From Dipteris shenzhenensis (taxonomy: Eukaryota > Polypodiophyta > Polypodiopsida > Gleicheniales): a stretch of 64,000 bases of DNA. The stretch lies in the NCBI GenBank assembly GCA_047967505.1, contig CM106538.1; one strand, written 5' to 3'. Of this stretch, positions 22,225-35,934 are shown piece by piece. Numbering within the stretch: position 1 is the stretch's first letter; every line of letters begins with the position of its first letter. The notes under the pieces are model-generated. The model was not told the origin of the DNA. It saw only the letters and a program-made list of their open reading frames with translations, and did no database searches. Both the position numbers and the translations under genes were made by a program.

Positions 22225-25200
22225 TGTTCTATATGGTCCACATACATTAGTGTGGGCACTTCCCTAATAGGTATCATGTGTACTACCACTTCTAGTGAAA
22301 TTCCCTTCATTTCCTTGTATGACCATGCTAGGTAGCCTCGGTATTCCATTAGGAGTGCTTTAATATTTGTTTCATCTTCTTGTGTGATCTATTTCCCAAT
22401 GAATACCAATTCCTCTTCCTCCCCTAGGGTGAGGTTTATTGTTCTAGTTTTGGTTGGCCCCTCATAGATTGGAGTCTCTCCAATGTTATCAGTTGCTTGT
22501 ACTTTAGATTCTCATACTAGTCTTGGCATTGCTATGGGGAGAGTACCACTAGTGTAGTTCTTCAAGTACTCTGGTACTTCATGAAGATCAACCTCTAATG
22601 GTGTTGAACTAGCCGTACATGGGCTATGGTCGTTGAGTGGAATAGTAGCATTAATCAGTTTTTGAGGATCTTGTGGACTTTTTTTTTTGGGAGTCTCATT
22701 ATCAAGCTTCATCCGCACATGTGGCTTAAACTTTTGAAACTTTTTATGTTGGGAATAGTGGAGTAACTTTTCTGCTAGCAAAGTATTCCCAAGTAATGGT
22801 TCATCTGTTGTGCATACTCCTTCAAGTCCATCAATGGACCATTCAAGAGGAGATGGCTCAGATTTTGGGAGAGCTAGGCTGGTAAGATACAACTCTATGA
22901 CCCTGGTTTGGATTCATTCAAACTCATTGAAGTGGTTGGCCTTGGCTTTGGGGTGATGTCCTCCTTAGTTTTTCTTGTAGAATCTTCTGCTATTGTTTAG
23001 CTTTGGAGTTTTGACTTTGAGAAGTTCGACAGCCATTAGGGCATGGAGAATGGCTAAATCATTGTCAAAGACATGGTCTTCTAACTGAGCATTTTCAGCC
23101 TCTATTTCAAGGTCCCAAGGAAAATCCAAGTCATTATTCTACTATTCCATTCAAGGTCAACCATAAAGAATGGCACTTCTAGATCTATTGGCTCTTCATG
23201 TATGAGTGGAGGTTTTACTTGCATGACCTTAGCATCAATTTGTGAGAAGATTGGATCTAGTGTATGGTAGTTGTCAATGGTCTCTAATGCTTGGATCCAA
23301 TTGTTAATATTGCTTTGTGTATCTCTAGCTAAGGCATGTTGTAGGAGGGCTGACTTTCTTGAGATCTTCATTGAAGAGGTTTTATCCAACGGTCTAGGCA
23401 CAATGGGTTTTATTGCACCTATCAGTTCCCCAATCATGGAGGATTGATGCTTCATGCAACCAAGGACGTGTCCAAGTAAGATTTGATAAGATTTCTTGGG
23501 GAGATCCAAGATTGTGAACTGAAGAGTAAAGCGGACTCTTGCTACTTTTGTGGATACTCCATCCACTATACCCAAGGGCTTTACACATGAATCATTTACA
23601 AGGCATATGTTGAAATGAGCCTTTTGCATTGGTGGGAGACCCCATTCAGTATAGAGATCCTTGGATAGGACATTCACACCTGCTCCACCATTCACAATGG
23701 CTTGGATGTCATCATATGCTTTATGGATCAAAGGCATGGTGACGTTGTGAATGTCATATCTTTCACCCATCCACATAGGGATATCTTCTATGTCTTCCAT
23801 AGGTAGAGGGGGGTTTGCTTTTTCAATCCATCTTTTCAAACTCTCCCAAAGATTGGGACAATTCCATAAGAAGATTCCAATGGCAATGGACACAGGGCAA
23901 CTAGAATGCTAGAGAGTGAACAACCTTCAAGTTAGTGTAGTGGAACATTATGTTGTGGATCTTGTTGCTGGAATAGAAAATCGATTATAGTGTCCATGCT
24001 TGGTGGGTCCAAGTTAGGAACTAGATCTTGTTCTTGCTTGTTAGCCTCAAATTGAGCTTGTTCTTTTTCCACCATTGTTTGAAGTGCTTGAAATCGAGCC
24101 TTCTCCACTTTTGCATTAGGGTATGGATCTTCTTTTATTTTAGGATCTGGACCTGATGTTGATATGCTTGGCTGCTCATTGCTTGGCAGAGGTATAGGCA
24201 CTGGTGCTTTCTTTTGGAGAGGTATTCTGGATTGAATTGGAATGTAGGCCCATTGGTTGCCTCTTTTTATTGGCATGTAATTACATGCATAGTTTGTGAT
24301 AATATGCTTGCGGGTCCTAAACTCTGATGGTCTACCCCAATAATGCCGATTGGGACATTAGGCTTAGCCTCATTTTATTATGGGACCTTGGTTTTCATGG
24401 GACAATCCATACAATCAAGGCCAATGCCATAATCTCTGTAGAGTGGTTAGAAAGTAGTGGGGCTACCACGATGAGGGCATTATGAGATGTGATGATTCTC
24501 TCCACAACTGTAGCACTTGATTGGTGCTTGATATATGTTAGGCTGAACTTCGTTCATATAGACAGGGATCAAACCTTCTACTCCTTCCACATAGTACACT
24601 GGGTACTCAACTCCATAATCAAATTGTGAATCCACTTCCTCAGCTTGAAGTTGTTGTAATGGAATTGCACAAGGAGATGGATTTGACGTTCTTGGATATT
24701 GTCATGTATTTGGATTTCTGAATAATTGTGGGACTTGGGTCAAGACGAGAACATGATTTAGCCACAGAGCTGGTAGGGCTTGTGCAAGTGTTGGTTGCCT
24801 GTACACTAGGATGGGTGCTGGTTGGTATTGTTGAGGTTAGGATAGGTTGTTGTGCATCTTGAAGATGCAACTATTTTCTTCATTACCACCGACTGCGTAG
24901 ATGTGGCATCACAACCTCCTAGGGTGCCAACTCAATATGTAATATGGTACTACCCTCGTCCAAAATTCAAGGTTGGGAGGACAAGGTCCATATATAATAT
25001 GCATGGATTTCCTTTAAAATTTTCAAATACATATTTGAAGCTCTTTTAGTGTAGAACACAACCATGTTAATTTTAATAATTTCTACTCATGGCATATTAT
25101 TAAATTCATCTCATACTCAAGATTTTGATAGGTTTTCTTACTAAAGGGAGCTGGCACCCTAGGCACAACCTTAGCAGTGGATTGTCTTGTGCATTGATCC

Positions 25201-25960
25201 TGGCTCTTAGGATTGGACATTCGTTTGACGTATGATTGACCATGCAATGTGGACACCATACATTTTCTCACCTTGGGTAAGTCAGAGGTGGCGGCTGAGA
25301 CATGTGAAGCTTTTGTTCCATGGTGTGCATCATTTCTTCTCTTAGCTTCATGGTCATGGCCTCTAAATGATCTTCATTAGATGCTTTTGCAATTGACTTG
25401 GATGTTCCCTTTTTAGAGTGCTTATCTCATGCACTTGCTCTTCCATCACCACTACTCATGTCAAAATCTACCATTCCATCCTCTATCTCAATTGCTGCTA
25501 CATGAGCAGTACTGAATTTTTCATAGCTGCTAATCTTTTTCATGTCCTTCCAAATCTTCTTCCTTAGTCCTACAATGAACCAGGTTGCCAGGTACTTATT
25601 GTCGAGACATGGGTCACACTTTATAATTAGGTGCTTCATTTTACCCAGGTACATGCGTACATCTTCCTTGCAACCATGTTTGAGCTTGCTAAGTTGGAGA
25701 GCATGATCATCTTGAAGTCTTTCCATTTGCAACTGCCGCTTGAATTTGGTTTGCAGTAGGTCTCATGTGGCTCATTCTTCCACTAGGAGGTTGAGCTAAG
25801 GCCATGGGGAACCATGCAACCTTGGTTTTATTTGATTGATCCTCTCCAACTCAACATGCGGCATCAAAATATTGGAGGAATCTTGCTAGATTGCCTTGGC
25901 CAGTGTCCTTTGGAAGTTCTAGTTTGCCCAAGAGTCACCTGCCTTGATTGTTATTGTGTT
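22225..25960 (-). pseudogene. Ty3/gypsy retrotransposon, gag-protease-start of RT (truncated)
   Basis: From right to left: gag (25732-25427), with 'MYLGKMKHLIIKCDP' and 'YLATWFIVGLRKKIW' matching retrotransposon gag. A zinc knuckle 'CYSCGENHH' then C lies near 24480-24525 with an intervening stop. A Pro/Gln-rich linker follows (24276-23932). The protease domain is in the 263-aa frame 23893-23102: 'IVNGGAGVNVLSKDLY..WGLPPM' and 'LGIVDGV', 'LPKKSYQILLG'. The catalytic D-S/T-G is changed to N-G-G, so it is inactive. The frame 22892-22512 and onwards reaches 'LAWSYKEMKGIS' and 'VVVHMIP' near 22310-22270, the N-terminal edge of a gypsy RT. The element then stops at about 22225 next to the MITE. 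No LTRs seen. Confidence 0.75.
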
Positions 25961-26599
25961 AGCCATAATTGTTGTGATGGTTAAAGAAATTCTCCCCATC
26001 CGCTTCTACATCAATGTCACCATCATCGCAATGGCGATCTGGCATGTTGTGATTGGGAGACGTCAAATAGATTGGGTGGAATGCAAAGGGGTAATTTAGG
26101 GTAGATGGTGGTCGAAGATGTTGGTGGGGGGGTGGAAACTTGATGGATGGAAAACTTGACGGAAATTGAAAGGGAGGAGGAGATGATAACCTACAATACT
26201 CTCCCAATTCTTTGTCGATGTAATGGGATTGTTGAGGCTGAATGGACGATGGGTGAATGGCTAGCTTATTACTTCAAGAAGGGCTCAAAGCACATCGATG
26301 CTAAGGATGGAAGTAGGGTGGTCAACGGAGAGGGAGGAGGGTCTTGCATAGGGCTCGAAATGGGAAAGAGGATGGAGGCTAGATGTGGAAGAAGAAGAAT
26401 GAGGGGGTGGAGTGGGTTTTTATAGAAACTAGTGTAAACCCTGTGGCTTACCTGGTTGTGTAATGTTTTCCTAATTAATTATTAAATGATATACATAATG
26501 TTTTTCTCGTCAACTTTTGCTCTTTAAGAAATAGTATTTTACCCATTAGCATGACGCACAATTCCATAGACATGATAAATCAATGCAACACTATTCACA
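25961..26599. other. No gene recognised
   Basis: Possible 5' untranslated or gag N-terminal region of the gypsy element, or unrelated DNA. Open frames carry no motif. I could not find a gypsy LTR or primer-binding site here. Confidence 0.3.
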
Positions 26600-26904
26600 T
26601 CATCATCTATTTTAACAAATTTCATAGGTCTTTAACACGCATCCAATCGACAAAATATGAAGAGGGGAGAGGAGAAGAGTGGAGATGATGAGAGAGGGCA
26701 TAGCTAGAGAGCACACCACAAATGACTAACTATACATCAGATTTAGTTGAAAAAATAAAATATATACAAACCCTTTTAGCGTTAGGATTAGGGGATCTAA
26801 CCCTTTCCTTTATAGCACTCTATAAGCTTAGTGCTATGCACATATGATCACGTGATGGTGCTATGCACACATGATCACATGATGTTAAGCGTCAACTCTC
26901 AACA
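26600..26904 (-). repeat. Putative 3' LTR of the old copia element (outer end uncertain)
   Basis: On the minus strand an LTR begins TGTTGAGAGTTGACGC at 26904, directly after a purine-rich tract (complement of CCTTCCCTCAAG at 26905-26916), the arrangement expected at a copia 3' LTR. It contains 'GTGATCATGTGTGCATAGCA' type duplications. I could not locate its other end or its 5' partner. Confidence 0.55.
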
Positions 26905-29900
26905 CCTTCCCTCAAGATCAACATCATGAAGTAGGCCTTCCCTCAAGATGATGATTCTGGGGAATCAAAGAAGGACTGAGCATTACATTCCATCACACCC
27001 CTTTAATGGGAATGTCCTTCCTCTGCATTAAAAACCAAGAGCTAGTCGATGTTTCTCGAATAGCTCTTTACTATGTGGTTTGGTAAAGATGTCTGCAACA
27101 TTCTCTTTGCTATCACAATGCTGCAGTGTGATGTTACCAAGTAACACTCATTCTCTGATGAAGTGCACTCTGACATCAATGTGCTTTGGAGTGATATATT
27201 GGACTTTTGGCCAGTGCTTGAGCTGATTGATTATCACAGTATATTGTTGTTGGCTTTGACTCATCAAAGTAATCTATTTATGACAATAGTCTTCTGAGCC
27301 ATATAGCCTCACATGCACCTGTAGTGAGTGCTCTATATTTTGCTTCAGTCGAAGACAAAGAAATAGTTGGCTATTTTTTCAACAACCATGATATACCACC
27401 TTGACCAAGGAAAAATGCATATCCCTGTGTCTATCTCTTAGTCTCATGATCTCCGGCATAGTCACTGTCACAGTATCCATGCAATCGTGGATGACTTCCT
27501 CTGTATTCTATCCCAAACTGCCTTGTACCTCTGATGTATTTCAAGACTCTTTTGGCTGCATTCTAGTGAGACTGTCTTGGATTTGCCATAAACTGTGCTT
27601 GTGAGCTAACTGCATAACAAATATCTGGCCGTGTGATTGTCAGATATATAAGAGATCCGATGAGCTACTTATAGTATCTATCATTGACTCTAGGCTTTTT
27701 TGAATCTTTAGTAAGTTTCAAACTTTGTTCCATGGGAGTGGCTATAATCTTGCAATCTGCCATATGAAACTTCTTCAAAAGACTATCAACATACTTGAGT
27801 TGACTCATGAATGTGCTATCTGAATCTCTCCAGAACTCAATTCCAAGACAATAGTGCATAATTCCAAAATCTTTCATGTCGAACTTTGCAAATAAGTCTT
27901 GTTTCATTTTTCTGATGAAGCTATCCTTGCTTCCGGTCACAATCAGATCATCTATGTACAAAAAAGCAACAGTAATGTCTTCCCCTTGAACTTTGTAGTA
28001 GAGATTATGATCTGCATTGGGCTTCATGTATCCCAAATCACCAAAATACTTGTCAATTCTGATGTACCAACTTCTAGGTGCTTGTTTTAAGCTGTAGAGA
28101 CTTTTCTTGAGATGGCAAACCTTATTCTCATTTCTTCGTTCAACATAACCTGCTGGTTGTTGCATGTAGACTTCCTCGTCTAGGTAACCATTGAGAAATT
28201 CATTCTTGACATCGAGCTGATACACATTCCATTTACTGAGTGTCACTAGTGATATCAAAGATTGTATGGAATCCATCTTTGCTACTGGAGCATAAGTCTC
28301 ATCATAGTCCTGACCATATTGTTGTGCAAATCCTTTTGCAACTAGTCTGGCTTTGTATCTCTGAATACTTCATCTGGATTGTACTTCACTTTGTATACCC
28401 ATTTGTTTGCTATGGCCTTCTTTCTTGGTAGGAAGGTCACATAATTCCCAAGTATTATTCTTATACAAAGCATCCATTTCTTCATTCATAGTAGTTTGCC
28501 ATTCTGGCTTGTCTACTGTGTCTTCGAAGTACACTGGCTCTTCTGTAGCCATGATGGTAGTCATAAGAGCATAGTTGGTGGTTTCCACCTGAATTGCTTT
28601 GCCTTTTTTAGATATGTCAATCTAGCTAGAGGTCTACTTTCCCTAGTAGACTGCCGTCTGAGCTGTTGTGGCTCTGCTTAGGGTGTTGCTGGAAATTCTT
28701 ACTCTTCTTCATCAACATGTTCTATAGATGACTGTGAAGTCGATGCTTCTATCTCCTTTGTAGGTGAGGTTTTCCATTCAGATTCCTCATCAAAGAATAC
28801 ATCTCTGGAGGTAATGACCTTGCGGTTGATGGGATCATATAATTTGTATGCTTTGCTTTCTTCACTATAGCCAACCATGATGCATTTGCGTGACTTTGCA
28901 TCCAATTTCCTACAATGATCATCATGTATGTGGGCATATGCTATGCAACCAAATATGCAGAGATGTCCAATGTGTGGCTTGTGTCCAGTGAATGCTTCAT
29001 AAGGAGTCATACCCTATATCGATTCCGTAGGAAACCGATTAAGCAAGTAGTTTGCTGTAGCTATTGCTTCTGCCCAATACTGATTTCGAAGATGCTTTCA
29101 ATAAGCATTGCTCTAGCACTGTCTACTAAAGTCCCATTCTTCCTTTAGCTCTTGATTCTGCTGAGGAGTATCTGCACATGTGAATTGTCTTTGAATGCCA
29201 TGATTTTTGCAGAAGTTCATGAATGCTGAAGACATGTATTCACCTCCTCTATCTAATCTCATGACCTTGATCTTTCTGCCTGTCTGGTTTTCTACCATGG
29301 CTTTGAATTCTTGAAATTTGGAAAACACTTCAGATTTCTCTTTAATATCTGCTATAGTCATCGATGAAAGTCAAGTAATAAAGTGAACCATTGATGCTGT
29401 GCATCTAGGCATAACCCCATACATCTATATGTATTAAACAAGAATACCTCGTGCATGAGAGGTACTTCTGACAAAGTTGGTTCGGTTTTGTTTGCCGAAG
29501 CAGCATGCTTGGCAAACTTTTCCAAGAAACTGTAGCTTCGGAATCCGAGTTGCCATATTCTGATTCCTGAGATCTAACAAGTACTTGAAGTTGACATGAC
29601 CATATCTCTTGTGCCATTTTGTAGATAGTGGCATCTATTGTGGTTGAGCTGACATGGCATGCTTATCTGGTACTGTAGCTAACATTCTGTATAAGCGTCC
29701 TTCCTTGACACCTTTTGCTACTAGCTGACATCTTTTGGATTTGTCTCTGATAGTGCATTCATCACCATCGAAGATGATTTTGTAATTGTGTTCCATCATT
29801 TGACCTACTGACAAAAGGTTCTTGCTGAGCTTTGGAACATAGAGCACATCTTTCACTAATCCTTTTATACCAGTGAAATTGTTCATAGGGATAACACCTG

Positions 29901-31222
29901 TCCCTTGAACTGGATTCAGTGTATTGTCTGATGTGTAGATGACATTTTTCTGACCTTCTAATGGTTTCATCTTTGTGAACCATTCCTGATGATTTGTCAT
30001 ATGAGATGATGCACCGCTATCGATATACTAAGGATCCTGTTCCACTTGGTCGACTTGATAGTTGTAATCCTCTTTGGGATTGAAATCAGTGTCTAGGTAC
30101 ACTGTATCAGTCTGATGCATTTCCTCACTTGCAAGAAACATATTCCCATGTTAATTTGCAAAATGACTGTGACTAGAATGTCCACCACGATGATTTCCTC
30201 TGCCTCGAGAATTCCCTTGATTACTGCTGGATTGACCGCCTTGGTTGTACTGCTTCTTGCGGCAATCTCTTTCATTGTGTCCAAACTTGTGACAGTAGTT
30301 GCACTGAATGTTTGACACATTGGTGGATGCATTCCCTCATCCTTGGAATCTTCCTCGGTTGGAATGATTTCCTCTTTGCTGATTCTGATGTTGCTGAGGA
30401 TGATGCTGATGCTGATGTTGATTCTAACTTTGATTTTGTTGTTGATGATGACTACTTTTCTGATATGATGTACCTCTGCCTCTACCTTTGCCTCTGCTTC
30501 TATCTGAAGCTGTGAACGCTTGATCATTAGAATGGCCTGAGTCCTGAGTTCTTCACCAAGTAGCATTGACTGAATTCTCCCAGTGTTGGAATTTGCCATT
30601 GGATGGCAATACTCTGGACTAGATTCTTGTATCCCTCTCCTAGTCCATTCAAAATGACTTGAACCATTTTTGTGGGGTCCATAGTGTCTCCTGTTGCTGC
30701 AAGTTGATTGTTATAGTCTTTAATGCGGAGTACATAAGCATGACCAGTTTCACTACTATTGCAAAAACTCTGGTTGATATGGTTTCTCAGGGTGAGAATC
30801 CTGGATGTGTTCTTGGACTCATAGAGAGCTGGGAACATATCCCATGCTTCTTTTGATGTCTTGACTGTGTTGAGCTATCCTAGCATGACATCTTGCACAT
30901 TCTGCTTGATCAGGTGATAGGCATACTTGTCTTTCTTATCCCATTCTGCCTAAGCTTGGGCAATGGCAGGATCTACTACAAGTGCAGAAACTATTTGTGT
31001 AGATGTAGATCTTGATGTAGATCCCGTTGTTGGTGCTGTGACAACAGATGGAGTAGAGCTACTGGTAGCTGGATTGGCCAGTGGTCTAGGTGTAGACCCA
31101 TCGACATACTCCCATTTGTCCTGAAGTACAAGAATGGTCTCCATTCCGTATTTCCATGTACCATAATTGGAGTTGTCTAACTTAGCAGATGCCTCTAGAT
31201 TGAGGTTGCTAGTCGTAGACAT
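26905..31222 (-). pseudogene. Ty1/copia gag-pol, old broken copy
   Basis: Starts with the gag ATG at 31222 ('TTSNLNLEASAKLDNSNYGT.W', the copia gag N terminus). Gag continues at 30838-30527 ('FCNSSETGHAYVLRIKDYN', 'LNGLGEGYKNLVQSIA'). Zinc-knuckle and Gln/Ser-rich part near 30300. The protease-to-integrase linker is at 30000-29635. The integrase zinc part is near 29617-29434, the core at 29361-29113 ('MRLDRGGEYMSSAFMNFC', an RG in place of the usual DNGGEY) and 29010-28699. RT frame 28276-27665 has 'YQLDVKNEFLNGYLDEEVYM', 'LKKSLYSLKQAPRSWY' and 'FLYIDDLIVTG' (YIDD active site). RNase H continues to about 27020. The order protease-integrase-RT-RNase H defines copia. At least six frame changes and several stops: non-functional and clearly older than the copia at 39776. 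Confidence 0.85.
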
Positions 31223-32560
31223 GGTGCAAGAAATGTACTCAAAAGTGTCATGAATTCTCTGTATGAATCAACGGGCACTGACTATGCCAAGTGAAATCTT
31301 TGTATTGTCGATGAAGATAGAACTGCAATATATAAAATCTCATCTGTATTACAAGGCTTGTGGCAATGATGCTGGGAATAGCCAAGAGGCTTTACAAGGC
31401 TAAAATGATGTGCACGATGCCATGAGATAGCCGAATAGGCTTTACAATGGTGGCATGTGTGTGTGAAATCAAATGCTATCTGTCCACTGAAATAATCTGC
31501 AATGCCTTTGAACTCTGAAGTCTTCTCACTAAACTGATGAACGTGAGGTTTCAGGTAATGTAATGATGTGAAACCGTATGTGAGCGTATGGACCGGTACT
31601 AGTTGAGAATTTTGGGCATGGCTTAAATTGGCAACTTGGGGAAATTCAAAGCATCCCCTCTATGGCAATCTATTCTACTCTAATCTAAACCAAATGTCGA
31701 TCGATGAAAGAACAAAAAATAATTCCTTTTCTTTTGTTCTTTTTAAGTGCTGGGTCAGATGCATCGATGTAGATGCAAATGTGCGTGAAGAAAGTGGTTT
31801 TGTTGGCCAAGCTCAAATGTGAGTGTAAATTGCACCAAAATGTGCACATGATGTGACGAGCGCATAGAGCACAAAAAAACGAGCGACTTTTCTTTTTGGA
31901 GCGCCCTCAAATTTTTCATGGATCAAGAGATACGACTTGATCTAGGTGGAGGGGCGAAAGGAGTGCAAATGTGCTTAATGATGATGTGTCACTATGAGTC
32001 ACATGTAGTGACGATGGGGCACTATGCCTAGCAAGAGGTGTGCCTGTGAAGCCCTATGCTGAGGTGGCAGGAGTGGTCACATGCAATGATTGTGAAGAGG
32101 TAACTGTGCCTGTAGGGGCCAGTGCTGACTAGACAGCTGAGGTGGCACAGATGATGATGTGGCATTGATGATGTGGCACTGATGATGTGGCAAATAACAT
32201 GGATTGCTGACATGGCACAGGTGACGTGGTTGATAACATGGCCAAATGATGTGGTAGGTGATGTGTCAACTGAGCTGGCAGGGGTGACGTGAGAGATGAT
32301 GTGGTTGCCAATGTGGCAGATGATGTGGCACGATGGATAAGGTGATGATGTGGTAATCTCACGGGGCTGCTGACATGGTAGTGTAGATAGGGGTGCCACG
32401 TGGCTTAAGTTGGTTATGCCACATGTCAATAGGTGAGACAACCTTATCTGCCTGATTTTAGACAATTTGGTGCTTACCACAATAATGAATTTGTCAAAGT
32501 AGTCTATTACTAAGCTATATTGCTCCTCAAACACCAATTCTCTACAACTGTAGATTATCA
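31223..32560 (-). other. Likely 5' leader region of the old copia element
   Basis: Non-coding stretch upstream of the gag ATG at 31222. By analogy with the two other copia elements here, which have 1.4- and 2.2-kb leaders, this is probably leader. I see no tRNA-iMet primer-binding site and no 5' LTR, so the 5' boundary is unknown. Confidence 0.35.
32120..32400. repeat. GATGATGTGGCA imperfect repeat array
   Basis: About 15 imperfect units of 'GATGATGTGGCA', 'TGACATGGCA' and 'TGACGTGG' type, 12-18 bp apart. It reads as a His/Pro/Ser-rich repetitive peptide on the minus strand, which I regard as a by-product. Confidence 0.7.
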
Positions 32561-32861
32561 AATCCCATCAACACCACCCGACACAAATTTCAAACAAAAA
32601 CCTACTACTTGTTGCAAGCCTGCAAAGATATACCAGTTTTGAACTTGATAGTGTTCCAGATGTTACCATTTCTGAACTTGATTGCGTTCCAAATGTTGGG
32701 CTCCTTCTCTAATGACAAAATCAATGCACTTCGCATAAGAACCACCTTATACATTAGAAATACCATTCTTACTCTAGCAATGCTTGTTATCTCCTATCAA
32801 ATATCTATTATGATCTATGGAGAGTATATTATTCTTGGTTCTGCTCACACCCGAATGAGCC

Positions 32862-33243
32862 AAAGCAAGTGGTACATGTGGCTTATGTTCATGACTGGAG
32901 ATGAAATGGTTGAAATAGAGTCTCAGCGCACAAAAAATAATCCAATAAATCTAATCGAACGATCAAATTTTCTTCAGTCCTCCTAGATAGGAGAAGAGCT
33001 ATATGAAATACATAGCACAAACTTTGATCACCACCAAAGATTGTAGCAAGAGCAAGTTTTGTGGCTACCAAAGCAAGTGGTACGTGTAGCAATTGATGTT
33101 CATGACTGCAAATGAAATGGTTGAAATGAACTCTCAGCACACAAAAAATAATCCAATAGGTCTAATCGAACAATCAAATGTTCTTCAATCCTCCTAGATA
33201 GGAGAAGAGCTATATGAAAGACATGAGGCACAACCTTTGATCT
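32862..33243. repeat. Tandem direct duplication, about 208-bp offset
   Basis: Copy 1 (32862-33030) and copy 2 (33070-33243) share 'AAAGCAAGTGGTAC.TGT', 'GAAATGGTTGAAAT', 'CACAAAAAATAATCCAATA', 'TCCTCCTAGATAGGAGAAG' and 'CTATATGAAA.ACAT' in the same order with scattered differences. No coding role is apparent. Confidence 0.85.
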
Positions 33244-35855
33244 CCTCTCAAACTCTAAAATAAGGAATATAAGATGGAGGTGGGAGGGGTTTAGAATAGG
33301 TTAAATCTTAGAACCTTCCCATGCCATAACTTATCATGGTTAGCTCGGATTGCTCTTCTGTAAAAGGAGAAATGTTCATAATTTTGAGCTCTACACTTTG
33401 GTGTCCATTAGATAGTCTGATTTATTATTTAAGTGGTTCTTTTGAAGAAGTAAAAAATTTCTTTAGGTAGTAACCCAAGGTTGATGCTTGGGATTGTTAT
33501 TTTTGACTAGAGTTGGGAAAAAAATTTACTCTCCTTGCCCTTGAGTGATATGTTTGTGATAGTTCATGGTGGTTTGTTATTCACACATACTTGCATATGT
33601 CCACTTGCTACTTGAGACACTAGTCTTCCCGACAGCGGTGCTAAATGTTGGCTCTTTCCCATAGCTTCCACAGGAAGAGCAAGGTGTTCTAGGTATGTAG
33701 GGTTCTAAGGTTTCTTGCCACCTATAGATATATCAGTGTCATCATTTATAGTATAAGTGTAGCTTTAGACCTCGGTTCATATTTTATAGTATAAGTGTAG
33801 CTTTAGACCTCGGTTCATATTTTGGTGAGAGACATAGGCTTAAGTGTGGTAATAAGAAAACATCATGCATGTTGGTGTGAAATGAATGTTCTTCATTATG
33901 GTCAAGGTAATGAAGGCTTTTGCCTCCATTGGGGTTTGAAAGGTTTAGAAAGAGTTTAAGGGTTAGAGGGAGGTTCAAGGTTTAGAAGGGGTTCCAAGGT
34001 TCAGAAGAGGTTTCATGGTTCAGAAGGGGTTCCATGGTTCATAAGGGGTTTCAAGGTTAGAAGGAGGATCCAAGGTTCAGAGTAGAGTACATGGCAGAGA
34101 ATTATGCACGTCAAGGTTTGAGGAACTAGACTAAGAGAGTAAGGGTTTAGGGGGAGCATAGGAGTGGGAGAGGAAGATGGCATAGGAGTATGGGGGTGGG
34201 GGGGAGATAGGAGAAGGAAGGAGGAGAGGGAGAGGAGGAGTTGCATGGTTGGAGGGGAGGAGAGTAGGAGGCAAGGTTAGGACACGCTTTTGGAAGTGGA
34301 GTGCAAGGGAGCATGGAAACTTTGAGATATTTGCATGGAACACCAAAGTAGAGCTCAACACAATATCCCAAAGAGTGTGGGCTTCATTCCATTATGGGGT
34401 ATTTATACAAGTTGGAGAGCTTCTCTCTCTGCATGTAGGGATTGTAAGAATTTCTCTCTCTACATGTAGAACTTGCATTTGGGATGCGCATACAGAAGTT
34501 GCATGATGTAGGAGTTACATGTTGCATGTAGGAGTTACACGTAGGAATCATGTGTAGAACTTGCATGTAGAACATGCATATTGGATTCCTGAGAGAGATT
34601 CTTCCTAGCCTTATGCAAGTACAAGCAGAGTTTTTCTTCTACCCTACACACACATTCTATGCTACTTAAGTCCATGTTGGCATAGAGTCAATAATGGTCA
34701 TGTAATGTTGGGTTAGATTTTTTATTACAGCATTCAAAATGCCCACCTTGATCATTGACTAACTCAATTACAAAATTAAATCATGTTATGATATTTTCAT
34801 CAAGGAATTTTCCACTATTGATTCTACTCGATTATCTTGTACAATGCATGCTTCTACCCACTTAAGAATAACCGATGATGTCATTTTTTGTGCCTAGCAA
34901 TGATGGATTTAAGGGACCTCCACTTTTGGAATGATTCCAAGGATAACACTGAGTCATTAATGATGCATGACATCCTAGCCTTTGACAATTTCCATATACC
35001 TCTAGGCATCTTGATGATTGTGGGCCACCATTCTAGTTTGGAAAATCTTATGGAAATTGACCTCACCTAAGAAATGGCTACCATTGATACCAAGCCATTT
35101 GATAACCACCTTCAACCACTACTGTGCAAATCCATGAACAATAGAGACAAGGAAATCCAAAGTACATATAGGATTTATAAATGGCATCACCATTTGAAGC
35201 TATAATAACATTGGCAATAATTGGCATTGACTAGGAAATACTATTAGTGACATTTAGAAACTTGATTAAATATTAAGAAAAATTGCTATGAATTGATTAG
35301 CAAGCTTGGCATAGTACTAATGTCACAAATAATAATGCTAGCACCTAACATATCATGTTGCAATGCCATAGGAGTGCTATGTAATATTATTATTTGAATT
35401 ATCACTATAAGGTAATAGTTAGCACTACTAGCAAGTAGTTAGTAGTACTATATTAGCACACTGCTAGGAATTAGTAGTTTGTAGTGCTCTATTAGTGGTT
35501 AAATACATCATGCTATAATTCCATGCACACCTACTACTTTTATATTTTCAAATAGAAATGATATGTTGCTCATTGCCACTACAATGTTGTTGTAATAGGG
35601 GAATTTGGAATTGTAAGTAGTAGTTACTACTAGTACTAAAATAGCACTTCTATGTATCTTTACATCCTTAAAAATGCTAACATTTGGCAAAAATGCTTGT
35701 TCACAATTTCTCTCAAAGAATGTTCTATCTATTTTGAGTGATACAAAACTATGACTCAAATACATTCTAAGTCGACAAGTGCATCATGCGTACTGCTCTC
35801 TTTTATCACAATACTTAATTATATTCATCACGGTCCAAGATCACAATGATCCAAG
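33244..35855. other. Non-coding; several short tandem repeats
   Basis: 33747-33823 is a perfect 38-bp duplication ('TATAGTATAAGTGTAGC..CGGTTCATATTTT'). 33950-34080 repeats 'AAGGTTCAGAAGGGGTTTCA'-like 23-mers. 34140-34265 is G/A-rich on the plus strand. 34495-34580 repeats 'GCATGTAGGAGTTACA'. 35330-35510 has imperfect 'AGTAGT..TAGTAGTACT' repeats. No protein family recognised. Confidence 0.5.
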
Positions 35856-35934
35856 TCCGGAGGGGTGTGATTTTTTGGTGAGCTTTTTGTCACGAGCTTT
35901 TTTTCAATTTTCATGAATATTGCGAGCTTTTCAT
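35856..35934 (+). repeat. Dispersed repeat 'TCCGG...GAGCTTTTT', left copy
   Basis: 'TCCGGAGGGG..ATTTTTTGGTGAGCTTTTTG..ACGAGCTTTTTTT..GCGAGCTTTT' resembles the reverse complement of 54358-54442. The pair could be the termini of a repeat family, but no target duplication was found. Confidence 0.45.

Noticed and set aside
30093-30599. 168-aa open frame with Ile/Glu/Lys-rich sequence
   Set aside because: Out-of-frame reading of the Gln/His/Asn-rich gag tail of the old copia element.
32028-32561. 177-aa minus-strand open frame rich in His, Ser, Thr
   Set aside because: Arises from the GATGATGTGGCA array.
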